Shown in pieces: positions 45,657-55,008 of a stretch of 64,000 bases of DNA. The translations under genes were made by a program, and so were the position numbers. How positions within the stretch are numbered: position 1 is the first letter of the stretch; each line of letters starts with the position of its first letter. The notes below the pieces were generated by a model, which was given only the letters and a program-made list of their open reading frames with translations, was not told where the DNA came from and searched no databases. The stretch is taken from the NCBI RefSeq assembly GCF_900106695.1, contig NZ_FNMZ01000001.1, positions 558,001-622,000 on the forward strand, read 5' to 3'. This DNA is from Albimonas donghaensis (lineage in GTDB: Bacteria; Pseudomonadota; Alphaproteobacteria; Rhodobacterales; Rhodobacteraceae).

Positions 45657-46655
45657 TCAGGTATCGTACGCGGCGAGGAACTGGGTCACGGCGGCGTCGA
45701 AGGCGGCGGGTTGCTCGACATTGATCGAGTGCCCCCCCTCCAGGTCCGTCGAGCGCAGGGTCGGCAGCGCGGTCCGCGCCCAGGCCGCCCAAGGCTGAAA
45801 CCGCTTCTCCCACACCCCGTTGACCATCAGCGTCGGCGTCTCGATGGCCCGGAAACGGTGGCGCATGGCGACGCCGGGAATGGTCAGCTCCACCGCGCAG
45901 GCCATGGCGTGAGGATCCAGCCGGGCCGCATCCTCCAGCATCGCCGCCTTCACCGCCGCCGGGAACCGCCGCGCGCCGGAGGGATGCGAGCGATGGGCGC
46001 TCAGCCCCTCCCGCCCCTCGGCGCGGATCCGCTCGGCCCGTTCGCGCGCCAGGGCGGCGGCCTCGGGCGTCGCCGGATCCGCGAAGGAGGCGGTGGAGTT
46101 GGTGAAGACCTGCGCCGCCACCACGTCGGGATGCGCATCCTGGTAGCGCAGCGTCATCGCCGCCCCGAAGCTCTGCCCGCAGAGATGCCAGCGCGGCGCG
46201 CCCATCAATCCGCGGATCGTCTCGAAGGTCTCGAAATATCGGGCGGGCGCGTAGTCGGAAAGCGCCTCGGGCGCCTCGGAGCGGCCATGGCCCAGCAGCT
46301 CCACCACCGCCACGGGGCGCGCCGCGACCAGGGCCGGCAGGTTGAGCATCCATTGCGTGCGGCTCGACATGAAGCCGTGCACCGCCAGAACCGGCAGGCC
46401 CGGCCCGGCGCCGGCCCCCGCGCCGTAGATCTCCACATGCACGCCGCCGATGATCTCGACCCGGTCGGGCGTGAGGCCGCCGCGTTCGGCCAGCCCCCGA
46501 GCGCCCGTCGGCGCCGCCCCTGGCAGCGCCGCGTCCGACAGCGCCGCGCCCGGCGACGTCGCGCCTGAGGGGGCCATGGCCGCCGGGACCCCGTTTCCGC
46601 CGCCGCCCGGCGTCTCCGCTTCGGCCGCGTCGACCGCTCCCTGCACGCCCATCAT
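45657..46655 (-). CDS. Alpha/beta hydrolase
   Basis: 332-residue alpha/beta hydrolase. Oxyanion strand VLAVHGFMSSRTQWMLN, nucleophile elbow LCGQSFGAAMTL (GxSxG form), base in LEGGHSINVEQP. The first 55 residues are Ala/Gly/Pro-rich and not conserved, so translation could start later (a conserved core begins near GLTPDRVEIIGGVHVEIYG). Divergent from the ABC-F gene. Ester or lactone hydrolysis is likely; the substrate is unknown. Confidence 0.87.
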   Translation of the reverse strand: MMGVQGAVDAAEAETPGGGGNGVPAAMAPSGATSPGAALSDAALPGAAPTGARGLAERGGLTPDRVEIIGGVHVEIYGAGAGAGPGLPVLAVHGFMSSRTQWMLNLPALVAARPVAVVELLGHGRSEAPEALSDYAPARYFETFETIRGLMGAPRWHLCGQSFGAAMTLRYQDAHPDVVAAQVFTNSTASFADPATPEAAALARERAERIRAEGREGLSAHRSHPSGARRFPAAVKAAMLEDAARLDPHAMACAVELTIPGVAMRHRFRAIETPTLMVNGVWEKRFQPWAAWARTALPTLRSTDLEGGHSINVEQPAAFDAAVTQFLAAYDT

Positions 46656-46845
46656 GGTCTCTCGCTCCCGCTATGTTTTCTTCAACCTAGGCGCCCGGAG
46701 CCCCGCGCGGAAGTCCGGGCGCCGTGGCGTCGCCTGCGGCCCGCCGCCGCCTTTCCCCGGAACCGAGCCTGTTTCGCCCCGCTTCCCGCCTCCCTCCGGC
46801 GCGCGCCGGCTTGACGCTCCGCGCTGCGACGGCTACCGCCCTCGC
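46656..46845 (+). promoter_or_regulatory. Divergent region with candidate promoter for the ABC-F gene
   Basis: TTGACG (46811-46816), 16-base spacer and CTACCG (46833-46838) end eight bases before the ABC-F start codon. If real, transcription would begin at or very near the ATG, giving a leaderless mRNA, which would fit the lack of a ribosome-binding site there. The -10 is weak. Confidence 0.35.
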
Positions 46846-48777
46846 ATGGCCGAACCTCCCATTCTGACGCTCTCCGAGATCTCCCTTGGCTGGGGCGGCG
46901 ATCCGCTGTTCGCCGGCCTCGACTGCGCCGTGCAGCCGGGCGATCGCATCTGCCTCGTGGGCCGCAACGGCTCGGGCAAATCCACCCTGATGAAGATCAT
47001 GGCCGGCCTCGCCGAGCCGGATTCGGGCGAACGTTTCACCCGCCCCGGCGCCACGGTGGGCTACCTGCCCCAGGACCCGGATTTCGCCGGCTACGCCACG
47101 CTGGGCGACTATGTGGCCGAGCCGCTCGACCCGGCCGAGGTCTGGCGCGCCGAAATGGCGATGGAGGGCCTCAAGGTCCCCGAGGACCAGGACCCCGCCG
47201 CGGCCTCGGGCGGCGAGCGGCGGCGCGCGGCGCTGGCCCGGCTGATGGCGGTCGACCCCGACCTGATGCTGCTGGACGAGCCGACCAACCATCTCGACAT
47301 CGAGGCCATCGCCTGGCTGGAGCAGCGGCTGTCCCAGACCCGCGCCGCCTTCGTGCTGGTCAGCCATGACCGCGCCTTCCTGCGCGCGCTGACCCGGCAG
47401 GTGATCTGGGTCGATCGCGGCCAGGCGCGCCGGCTCGACCGCGGCTTCACCCATTTCGAGGACTGGCGCGACAAGGTGTTCGAGGAGGAGGCCCAGGCCC
47501 GCCACAAGCTCGACCGTCTCATCAAGCAGGAGGCCGTCTGGGCGGTGGAGGGCATCTCCGCCCGGCGCAAGCGCAACATGGGCCGCGTCCGCCGCCTGCA
47601 GGACCTGCGCGAGGAACGCTCCGGCCAGCGCGCGCGCACCGGGACGGCGGCCATGGCCTTCGACAGCGCGCCCCAGTCCGGCAAGCGGGTGATGGAGGCT
47701 GAGGACGTCTCCAAATCCTATGGCGGCAAGGCGATCTGCACGGACTTCTCGCTCAAGATCATGCGCGGGGACTGCGTGGCCTTCGTCGGGCCCAACGGGG
47801 TCGGCAAGTCCACGATGATCAAGATGCTGACCGGCGAGGTCGAACCCGACGCCGGCAAGATCACGCTGGGCACGAACCTGGAGGTCGCGGTCTTCGACCA
47901 GGCCCGCGCCGCGCTGGACCCGGAGATGTCGCTCTGGGACAGCCTCGTGGGCGATCCGGAGATGTCGGTCTCCGGCCGCTCGGACCAGGTGATGGTCCGC
48001 GGCCGGCCCAAGCATGTGGTCGCCTATCTCAAGGACTTCCTGTTCGATGAGCGCCAGGCCCGCGGCCCGGTCAAGTCGCTGTCGGGCGGAGAGAAGGCGC
48101 GGCTGCTGCTGGCCCGGCTGATGGCGCGCGAATCCAATGTGCTGGTGCTGGACGAGCCGACCAACGATCTCGACGTCGAAACCCTCGACCTGCTGCAGGA
48201 GCTGGTGGTGGATTTCGAGGGCGCGGTGCTGCTGGTCAGCCATGACCGCGATTTTCTGGATCGCACCGCCGCCTCCACCGTGGTGATGGAGGGCGACGGG
48301 CGCGCGACGGTCTATGCCGGCGGCTGGTCGGACATGGTCGCGCAGCGCGGCGGGGCGCCGATGGGCGGGGCCGAGGTCACGTCCTCCGCCCCCAGGACCG
48401 CCAAGGGGACCGGCAAGGGCGCGGGGAAGAACGCTGGGAAGAACGCGGGGCGGGAGAGCCGCAAGGCCGCGCAGACGCCGGATGCGAAGCCCGCGGCCAG
48501 TTCGGGCGCCAGGGCGTCGAAGCCGTCGGCCAAACCCGGGCCGAAGCTCACCTTCACCCAGACCCACCGGCTGGAGGCCCTGCCGGCGGAGATGGAGCGG
48601 CTGGGCGTCGATATCGGCAAGCTGGAGCGGCTGCTCGCCGATCCGGATCTCTACGCCAAGTCGCCCGACAAGTTCGCCAAGGCCACCGCCGCCCTGACCC
48701 AGCGCCGCCGCGCGCTGGAGAAGGCGGAGGAGGAGTGGCTGGACCTCGAAGCCCTGCGCGAGGCCGCCGAGGGCTGA
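46846..48777 (+). CDS. uup: ABC-F family ATPase, Uup type
   Basis: 643-residue soluble protein with two ABC domains and no membrane part; ABC-F proteins act on the ribosome. Domain 1: Walker A GRNGSGKST (39-47), signature SGGERRRAAL, Walker B LMLLDEPTNHLD. Domain 2: GPNGVGKST, LSGGEKARLLL, LVLDEPTNDLD. A Lys/Ala-rich linker (GTGKGAGKNAGKNAG) leads to a C-terminal coiled coil (about 570-640), the Uup-specific extension. No ribosome-binding site precedes the ATG. A strong terminator follows. Confidence 0.93.
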   Translation: MAEPPILTLSEISLGWGGDPLFAGLDCAVQPGDRICLVGRNGSGKSTLMKIMAGLAEPDSGERFTRPGATVGYLPQDPDFAGYATLGDYVAEPLDPAEVWRAEMAMEGLKVPEDQDPAAASGGERRRAALARLMAVDPDLMLLDEPTNHLDIEAIAWLEQRLSQTRAAFVLVSHDRAFLRALTRQVIWVDRGQARRLDRGFTHFEDWRDKVFEEEAQARHKLDRLIKQEAVWAVEGISARRKRNMGRVRRLQDLREERSGQRARTGTAAMAFDSAPQSGKRVMEAEDVSKSYGGKAICTDFSLKIMRGDCVAFVGPNGVGKSTMIKMLTGEVEPDAGKITLGTNLEVAVFDQARAALDPEMSLWDSLVGDPEMSVSGRSDQVMVRGRPKHVVAYLKDFLFDERQARGPVKSLSGGEKARLLLARLMARESNVLVLDEPTNDLDVETLDLLQELVVDFEGAVLLVSHDRDFLDRTAASTVVMEGDGRATVYAGGWSDMVAQRGGAPMGGAEVTSSAPRTAKGTGKGAGKNAGKNAGRESRKAAQTPDAKPAASSGARASKPSAKPGPKLTFTQTHRLEALPAEMERLGVDIGKLERLLADPDLYAKSPDKFAKATAALTQRRRALEKAEEEWLDLEALREAAEG

Positions 48778-48840
48778 GCGCCGGGCGCATGATCCCGGCC
48801 GCAGGGACCTGAACGCGGATCCCTGTCTGCGGGACACGAG

Positions 48841-48869
48841 AAACCCGGCGCATCATGCGCCGGGTTTTT
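48841..48869 (+). terminator. Rho-independent terminator of the ABC-F gene
   Basis: Perfect 12-bp stem AAACCCGGCGCA / TGCGCCGGGTTT with loop TCA, followed by two more T residues (five in all). Confidence 0.93.
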
Positions 48870-49035
48870 CCGTTCCGGCGCGCTCGGAGCGGTCGCGACC
48901 GGCGCGGCGTCGCCCTCGCAGGCCGTCGGGGTCCCGGTGTCGCTGATCGCGCCGCCGGAGGTCATGCGGGGGGACGCTCGGGAACCCGGCGGGCGGCTGC
49001 GGGTCTTCCGGCTTGTCGCGGTCCGGTTCGACGCG

Positions 49036-49064
49036 AAAAAGGCCTCTCCCCGAAGGAAGAGGCC
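49036..49064 (-). terminator. Rho-independent terminator with C(TTCG)G tetraloop
   Basis: On the minus strand GGCCTCTTCC-TTCG-GGGAGAGGCC followed by TTTTT: a 10-bp stem with one G-T wobble, capped by the exceptionally stable cUUCGg tetraloop. It ends the parE-lipoprotein transcript, 77 bases after the last stop codon. Confidence 0.93.
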
Positions 49065-49140
49065 CGCGTCGGTCGCGCATGCGCCGGATCAGCGGCGGGG
49101 GGTGGCGGCTGGGGTTAGCGGCGGGGATCAGCGGCGGGGA

Positions 49141-49758
49141 TCAGCCGCCGGGCACCCGGCGGGCCGAGGCCTCGCCGCCGCCGATGGCCGGGTTGCGTGA
49201 CGGCAGAAGCTGGTTCATCGCCTGCGACATGGCGCGTTCGAACTTGTCGTCCTTCGGCCCCTGCGAAGCGCCGGAGCTGATCATGAGCGAGCTCAGCTCC
49301 TTGGTCCCGTCGCACCAGGCGAGCAACGCCTCCATGCGGCCGTTGCGGCCCTCGCCGCCGCGCCCCACGACCGCGCCCTCGCAGGAGCGCAGCCGCCCCG
49401 ACGGGTTGAAGGCCAGCACGGCGCGGGGGCCGCGCATGTCCTGCTCGGTCGCCGGCACGAAGGTCCCCGAGCCGAAGCGCGCCGGCATCCGCATGCCCCC
49501 GGCCACCGCCGCGGCGTCGGAGCCGTCGGGCGGCGTTCCCAGCACCTGCACCGGCGTGGGGATGCTGCCGGCGTTGATCTGGTTGGGCGAATAGGCGCTG
49601 TCCAGCAGCTCGGCGTAGATCCGCGTCGCCGGCCCGTTGGGGCCGCCGCAGGCCGCCAGCCCGGCGCCGAGCGCCAGCGCAAGCCCCGCACCGCGCAGGG
49701 CGCGCAGCGTCGCCCCGCGGCCGGTGATCCGGCCGTGCCGCTTGGTTTCATTGGTCAT
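49141..49758 (-). CDS. Uncharacterised lipoprotein A (paralogue of the next gene)
   Basis: 205-residue predicted lipoprotein: signal peptide with hydrophobic core ALALGAGLAAC giving a lipobox ending at Cys37. The mature part contains AYSPNQINAG, DAAAVAGGMRMP, FNPSGRLRSCEGAV, LAWCDGTKELSS and FERAMSQAMNQLL. The same sequence landmarks in the same order occur in the upstream gene, so the two are ancient tandem duplicates. Family not recognised. It begins two bases after the stop of its paralogue. Confidence 0.75.
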   Translation of the reverse strand: MTNETKRHGRITGRGATLRALRGAGLALALGAGLAACGGPNGPATRIYAELLDSAYSPNQINAGSIPTPVQVLGTPPDGSDAAAVAGGMRMPARFGSGTFVPATEQDMRGPRAVLAFNPSGRLRSCEGAVVGRGGEGRNGRMEALLAWCDGTKELSSLMISSGASQGPKDDKFERAMSQAMNQLLPSRNPAIGGGEASARRVPGG

Positions 49759-49760
49759 GA

Positions 49761-50372
49761 TCAGTCCGCGCCTCCTGCGCCCAGCATCTCCGCCAGCAGT
49801 TCGTTCAGCGCCCTGGCCACGAACTCCGGCGTGGGCGGGTCGGCGGCGTCCGCCGAGACCCGTCCCTCCGCGATGGCCTCTCCCCGCAGGCAGAGCGCCA
49901 TCGTCGCTTCGAAACCCTGCGGCCGCCCCTCGTCCGCCGTCAAGGGCGCGCGGGCGTCGCAGAGCGCGTCGAACGCGACCTGTTCGGTTGGGTCGAAGAT
50001 CACGGCGATGCGCAGCAGCCGCCCATGTTCGGCCCGCGCCCAGCCGCCGGGGGCGACCTGCGGCATGTCCCCGACATCGGGCAGGCTCGACGGCAGCGCC
50101 AGCAGGCCGGCGACCGCGGCCGCGTCGACGGGCGCGGCGGCGTCGGGGAAGGGGCCGTTATGCGGCTCGACCGCCAGCCGGCCGGGACGCAGCATGTCGG
50201 GCGCGTAGGCCGCGGCGATGTTGATGGCGGACAGGGTGATGGAATCCCTCGGCTCCTCTCCGCAGCCCGCGGCCAGAAGGCCCAGCGCCAGTCCCGCCGC
50301 CAGTGCCGTCGCGCGCCCCGGCGCGCGGCCGGACCCGCGCCGGCCCGGAACAGGCATCGCCGGATCAGACAT
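49761..50372 (-). CDS. Uncharacterised lipoprotein B (paralogue of the preceding entry)
   Basis: 203-residue predicted lipoprotein with lipobox LLAAGC. The mature region mirrors its neighbour: AYAPDMLRPG, DAAAVAGLLALP, VAPGGWARAEHGRLL, FDPTEQVAFDALCDA, MALCLRGEAIAEG and FVARALNELLAEML. Its start codon lies inside the parE coding end (8-base overlap), so translation is coupled to topoisomerase IV subunit B. Why an envelope lipoprotein pair is tied to parE is unclear. Confidence 0.75.
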   Translation of the reverse strand: MSDPAMPVPGRRGSGRAPGRATALAAGLALGLLAAGCGEEPRDSITLSAINIAAAYAPDMLRPGRLAVEPHNGPFPDAAAPVDAAAVAGLLALPSSLPDVGDMPQVAPGGWARAEHGRLLRIAVIFDPTEQVAFDALCDARAPLTADEGRPQGFEATMALCLRGEAIAEGRVSADAADPPTPEFVARALNELLAEMLGAGGAD

Positions 50373-52398
50373 CGAGGTCCTCCGCGAATTTCGCGTTCTC
50401 CTGGATGAACTGGAAGCGCAGCTCCGCCTTGCGGCCCATCAGACGCTCGACCAGGCGGCCGGTCTCGCCGTCCTCCTCGGGCTCGTCCTCGGCGATCAGC
50501 ACCCGGATCAGGGTCCGGGTCTTGGGGTCCATCGTGGTTTCCTTGAGCTGGCGCGGCATCATCTCGCCCAACCCCTTGAACCGCCCGATGTCGATCTTGC
50601 CGCGGGCCTTGAACTCGGTCTCCAGCAACCGCTCCCGGTCCGCATCGTCGCGGGCGTAGAGGGTCTTGGTCCCCTGCGTGATCCGGTAGAGCGGCGGGGC
50701 CGCGAGGAACAGCCGCCCCGCCTCCACCATCGGCCGCATCTGGCGGAAGAAGAAGGTCATCAGCAGCGACGCGATATGGGCCCCGTCCACGTCGGCGTCG
50801 GTCATGATGATGATCCGCTCGTAGCGCAGATCCTCAAGGTTGAAGCGCGAGCCGCCCTGCACGCCGAGCGCCTGGCAGAGATCCTGAAGCTCCTGGTTCT
50901 GGGCGAGTTTCTCGACCGAGGCGTTGGCCACGTTGAGGATCTTGCCGCGCAGGGGCAGCACCGCCTGGGTGCGGCGGTTGCGGGCCTGCTTGGCCGAGCC
51001 GCCGGCCGAGTCGCCCTCCACCAGGAAGATCTCGGAGCCTTCCTTGGAATTGTCCGAACAGTCCGAGAGCTTGCCGGGCAGGCGCAGCTTCTTGACCGCG
51101 GACTTGCGCTGGGTCTCCTTCTCCGCCCGCCGGCGCACGCGTTCCTCGGCGCGCAGCATGACGAAATCGAGGATGCCGCCGGCGCGCCTGGGGTCGGCCG
51201 CCAGCCAGGTGTCGATGGGGTCGCGGATCGCGGCCTCGGCCAGGCGCGCGGCCTCGGCGGTGGCGAGCCGGTCCTTGGTCTGGCCGACGAATTCCGGGTC
51301 GCGGATGAAGATCGAGATCATCGCGCAGGCCGCGCCCTGCACGTCCTCGCGGGTCAGCAGCGCCGCGGCCTTCTTCACGCCGACCCGCTCCGCATGGCTT
51401 TTCAGCCCCTTGAGCATCGCGGCCCAGAAGCCGTTCTCATGCGTCCCGCCCTCGGGCGTCGGCACGGTGTTGCAGTAGGAGGACACGAACCCGTCCCGCG
51501 CCGGGGTCCAGTTGATCGCCCATTCGACGGAACCGGGGGTGTCGGCGCCGAATTTCTCGGCGAAGGAGACCTTGCCGGCGAAGGGCTCGGGGGCGCAGGT
51601 GGGGGCGCCGTCCAGCGTGATGTTGAGGAAATCCGCCAGTCCGCCGGGAAAGCGGAACACGGCCTCGGCCGGGGTGTCGTCGCCGTCGCGCAGCAGCGCG
51701 GGGGCGCATTTCCAGCGGATCTCGACGCCCGAGAACAGATAGGCTTTCGACCGCGCCATGCGCATCAGCCGCGCGGGCTTGAGCGCCAGCCGCGGCCCGA
51801 AGATGTCGGCGTCCGGATGGAAGGTCACGGTGGTGCCGCGGCGATTGGGGGCCTGGCCGACCTCGGCCACCGGCCCCTGCGGGATGCCGCGGGAAAAGCT
51901 CTGTCGCCACAGGATCTTGTTGCGCGCGACCTCGACCGTCATCACGTCCGACAGGGCGTTGACCACGGAGATGCCGACCCCGTGCAGACCGCCCGAGGTC
52001 TGATAGGCCTTGCCCGAGAACTTGCCCCCCGCATGCAGCGTGCACAGGATCACTTCCAGCGCCGACTTGTCGGGAAAGCGCGGGTGGGGGTCCACCGGAA
52101 TGCCGCGGCCGTTGTCGCGGATGGTGCAGGAGCCGTCTTCGTTCAGCTCCATCTCGATCCGGGTGGCGTGGCCGGCGACGGCCTCGTCCATCGAGTTGTC
52201 GAGCACCTCGGCCACCAGGTGATGCAGCGCGCGCTCATCCGTGCCGCCGACATACATGCCGGGGCGCTTGCGCACGGGCTCCAGCCCCTCCAGCACCTCG
52301 ATGGAGGAGGCGTCGTAGGCGTCGGAGGCGGCCTGTCCGGCGAAAAGGTCGTCGTCGGTGCCGGCGGAAGCGTCGGGCCGGGGCGCGGGGTCTGCCAT
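50365..52398 (-). CDS. parE: DNA topoisomerase IV subunit B
   Basis: 677-residue ATPase subunit of topoisomerase IV, which separates daughter chromosomes. GHKL ATPase motifs: VLDNSMDEAVAGHA, IRDNGRGIPV, GGLHGVGISVVNALS. TOPRIM domain: FLVEGDSAGGSAKQARNR, LPLRGKILNV, MTDADVDGAHIASL. C-terminal GRFKGLGEMMPRQLKETTMDP. ParE rather than GyrB is chosen because the TOPRIM-tail region has no GyrB-type insertion and the length is that of alphaproteobacterial ParE. The ATG at 52398 begins the conserved family N-terminus. Confidence 0.94.
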   Translation of the reverse strand: MADPAPRPDASAGTDDDLFAGQAASDAYDASSIEVLEGLEPVRKRPGMYVGGTDERALHHLVAEVLDNSMDEAVAGHATRIEMELNEDGSCTIRDNGRGIPVDPHPRFPDKSALEVILCTLHAGGKFSGKAYQTSGGLHGVGISVVNALSDVMTVEVARNKILWRQSFSRGIPQGPVAEVGQAPNRRGTTVTFHPDADIFGPRLALKPARLMRMARSKAYLFSGVEIRWKCAPALLRDGDDTPAEAVFRFPGGLADFLNITLDGAPTCAPEPFAGKVSFAEKFGADTPGSVEWAINWTPARDGFVSSYCNTVPTPEGGTHENGFWAAMLKGLKSHAERVGVKKAAALLTREDVQGAACAMISIFIRDPEFVGQTKDRLATAEAARLAEAAIRDPIDTWLAADPRRAGGILDFVMLRAEERVRRRAEKETQRKSAVKKLRLPGKLSDCSDNSKEGSEIFLVEGDSAGGSAKQARNRRTQAVLPLRGKILNVANASVEKLAQNQELQDLCQALGVQGGSRFNLEDLRYERIIIMTDADVDGAHIASLLMTFFFRQMRPMVEAGRLFLAAPPLYRITQGTKTLYARDDADRERLLETEFKARGKIDIGRFKGLGEMMPRQLKETTMDPKTRTLIRVLIAEDEPEEDGETGRLVERLMGRKAELRFQFIQENAKFAEDLDV

Positions 52399-52739
52399 GA
52401 AGCTGGGGTCCTGCTTTGTTCGTCGCCCCCCATATCGCCCGAGGAGGGCCGCCGGTTCAATGCGCCGTTCGGTCCGACCGTCGCGGAAAGGCGGCTTTCC
52501 CGGCCCGCGGGGCGCCGTTGCGGGGCGTCGGGGCAGGGGGGCGGGTTTCAGGCGGCAAGATGAGTGGTGCATGAAATGCAGCGCTCCGGTGAAAAATAAG
52601 CATATTACATGACCACTGATTTCGGGCGATAGTCCTTCGAAGGCGGCTCGGTCGCCGGAGCCGGTGACGCGAGGGACGCGCTTTCGACCGGGCTCCGAAG
52701 ACGCTAGGCCCCCCGCCGCAGGACAACTTGGAGCGACCC
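52399..52739. promoter_or_regulatory. Divergent promoter region, parE / ureide importer
   Basis: 341 bases; the stretch 52590-52630 is unusually AT-rich for this genome and is the likely promoter region of the importer genes. No regulator gene is adjacent and I could not identify an operator or NtrC-type site with confidence. Confidence 0.4.
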
Positions 52740-53864
52740 ATGAGCGATTTCCGCATCCCCACCCGTCGAGGCTTCCTGAAATCCACCGCCGCCCTGGGCG
52801 GCGCCGTGGCGCTGACCGGCCTGGGCGCCGGGCGCGCGCTGGCCGCCGACACCACCGTCGGCTTCATCTATGTCGGTCCCAAGGACGACTACGGCTACAA
52901 CCAGGCCCATGCCGAGGGCGCCGCGGCGATCAAGGGCATGCCCGGCATCACCGTGGTCGAGGAGGAGAACGTCCCCGAATCCGTCGACGTTCAGAAGTCG
53001 ATGGAATCGATGATCAACTTCGACGGGGCGAGCCTGATCTTCCCGACCTCCTTCGGCTATTTCGACCCGCATATCCTGGAGATGGCGCAGAAATATCCCG
53101 ACGTGCGCTTCGAGCATTGCGGCGGCATGTGGACGGCCGACAAGCACCCGATGAACGTCGGCTCCTATTTCGGCTATATCGGCATGGGTCAGTATCTGAA
53201 CGGCATCGCCGCCGGCCACGCCACCAGGACCAAAAAGATCGGCTTCGTCGCCGCCAAGCCGATCCCGCAGGTGCTGCTGAACGTGAACTCCTTCCTGCTC
53301 GGCGCCCGCGCCGTGGATCCCGAGATCACCTGCCAGGTGATCTTCACCGGCGAGTGGTCGCTGGCGGTCAAGGAGGCCGAGGCGGTCAACGCGCTCACCG
53401 ACCAGGGCGCCGACGTCATCACCTGCCATGTGGACGGCCCCAAGGTGGTGATGGAAACCGCCGCCGGCCGCGGCGCCTTCGTGTGCGGCTATCATGCCGA
53501 CCAGTCGGCGCTGGCGCCCGAGAAATACCTCACCGGCGCCGAGTGGAACTGGGCCAATGTCTACACCGACATGGCCGAGACCACGCTGGCCGGCGGGACC
53601 ATCGACAACTTCGTGCGCGGCGGTCTGGCCGAGGACTTCATCAAGATGTCGCCGCTGGGCCCGGCCGTCTCCGACGCGTCGCGCGCCCAGTTCGAGGACA
53701 CCATGGCCACCATCAAGAAGGGCGGCTTCTCGGTCATCAAGGGTCCGCTCAAGGACAACAAGGGCGGGGTCATCGCCACCGAGGGCCAGGCCTTCGAGGA
53801 GTCCGACGTGGCGCTCGAAAGCATGGACTACCTGGTCGAGGGCGTGATCGGCTCGACCTCCTGA
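52740..53864 (+). CDS. BMP family ABC transporter substrate-binding protein
   Basis: 374-residue periplasmic binding protein of the BMP/Med (PnrA-like) family. It carries a twin-arginine signal (TRRGFLKSTAALGGAVALTG) rather than the lipobox common in this family, so it is exported folded through Tat and is soluble. Mature start is near AADTTVGFIYVGPKDDYGYN. Conserved segments SLIFPTSFGYFD, FEHCGGMW, NVGSYFGYIGMGQYLNGIAAG follow. Relatives bind nucleosides, purines or autoinducers; here neighbouring ureide-degrading enzymes suggest a small urea-like ligand. GGAG lies six bases before the ATG. Confidence 0.92.
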   Translation: MSDFRIPTRRGFLKSTAALGGAVALTGLGAGRALAADTTVGFIYVGPKDDYGYNQAHAEGAAAIKGMPGITVVEEENVPESVDVQKSMESMINFDGASLIFPTSFGYFDPHILEMAQKYPDVRFEHCGGMWTADKHPMNVGSYFGYIGMGQYLNGIAAGHATRTKKIGFVAAKPIPQVLLNVNSFLLGARAVDPEITCQVIFTGEWSLAVKEAEAVNALTDQGADVITCHVDGPKVVMETAAGRGAFVCGYHADQSALAPEKYLTGAEWNWANVYTDMAETTLAGGTIDNFVRGGLAEDFIKMSPLGPAVSDASRAQFEDTMATIKKGGFSVIKGPLKDNKGGVIATEGQAFEESDVALESMDYLVEGVIGSTS

Positions 53865-53886
53865 GCCTGAAGGGGAGCCGCGGCAC

Positions 53887-55008
53887 ATGGCCGATCAAAC
53901 GGTGAGCGGCGGCGGGGCGGGGCTGGTCTCGGTCCCCGCCGCCTCGGGGGCGACGGCGCGCTGGGCGCGGCGGGCCGAGGCGCTGGCCCTGCCGCTGGGG
54001 GCGCTGGTCGTGGGGCTTCTGGCCTTCGGCCTGTTCCTGCTGGCGCTGGGGAAATCCCCCGTGCAGTTCTACGAACTGGTCTACAAGGCCGGCTTCGGCA
54101 CCTGGTTCAGCTGGCAGAACACGCTGAGCCGGGCGGCTCCCCTGCTTTTCGCGGCGCTCTGCGTGGCGCTGCCCGCCCGCCTCGGCCTGATGATCATCGG
54201 GGGCGAGGGCGCCATCGTGCTCGGCGGCGTCGCGGCCGGCGGGATCGGCGCGGCGGTGGCCGGCTGGCCGGGCGCCATCGCCATGCCGGTCATGGCCGTC
54301 TTCGCCATGCTGGCGGGCGGGGCCTGGATCGGCGCCGTCGGCGCGCTGCGCCAGAAGCGGGGGGTGAACGAGACCATCTCCTCGCTGCTGATGGCCTATA
54401 TCGCCATCGCCGTCATGAACCACCTGGTCGAGGGCCCGCTGCGCGACCCCGCCAGCCTCAACAAGCCCTCCACCGCGCCGCTCCCCGAGGCTTTGCGCAT
54501 CGGCGAGATGCCGGGCATGGACGTGCATTACGGCTTCCTGATCGGGGTGATCTGCTGCGTCATCTCCTGGGTGCTGATCGAAAAGACCACCTGGGGCTTC
54601 GCGGCCCGGCTGGTCGGCGGCAATGTGCGCGCCGCCCAGATCCAGGGCCTGCCGGTGGGCTGGCTGCTGATCGGCTTCACCGCGCTGGGCGGGGCTTTCG
54701 CCGGGCTCGCGGGGATGATCGAGGTCTCGGCGGTGCAGGGCTCGGCCAACGGCAGCCTCGCCGCCGGCTACGGCTATGCGGGCATCCTGGTGGCCTTCCT
54801 CGCGCGCCATAACGGCATCGCCATCATCCCGGTCGCCATCCTGATCGGCGGCATGGAGGCGTCGTCGGGCCTGATCCAGCGCCGCATGGACCTGCCCGAC
54901 GCCACGGTTCTGGTGCTGGAGGGCTTCGTCTTCGTCGCCATCCTGCTGTCCGAGACCCTCTACGGCCGCTTCAAGGCATTCTCTCCCGAACGCTGGAGAA
55001 CCGCATGA
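53887..55008 (+). CDS. ABC transporter permease (NupP/YufP type)
   Basis: 373-residue inner-membrane permease of the BPD_transp_2 family with about nine helices. Family segments: LSRAAPLLFAALCVALPAR, GLMIIGGEGAIVLGG, GVNETISSLLMAYIA, WGFAARLVGGNVRAAQIQGL and YGYAGILVAFLARHN. Overlaps the second permease by ATGA. It lies 22 bases after the binding protein gene, so all three form one transcript. Confidence 0.93.
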   Translation: MADQTVSGGGAGLVSVPAASGATARWARRAEALALPLGALVVGLLAFGLFLLALGKSPVQFYELVYKAGFGTWFSWQNTLSRAAPLLFAALCVALPARLGLMIIGGEGAIVLGGVAAGGIGAAVAGWPGAIAMPVMAVFAMLAGGAWIGAVGALRQKRGVNETISSLLMAYIAIAVMNHLVEGPLRDPASLNKPSTAPLPEALRIGEMPGMDVHYGFLIGVICCVISWVLIEKTTWGFAARLVGGNVRAAQIQGLPVGWLLIGFTALGGAFAGLAGMIEVSAVQGSANGSLAAGYGYAGILVAFLARHNGIAIIPVAILIGGMEASSGLIQRRMDLPDATVLVLEGFVFVAILLSETLYGRFKAFSPERWRTA

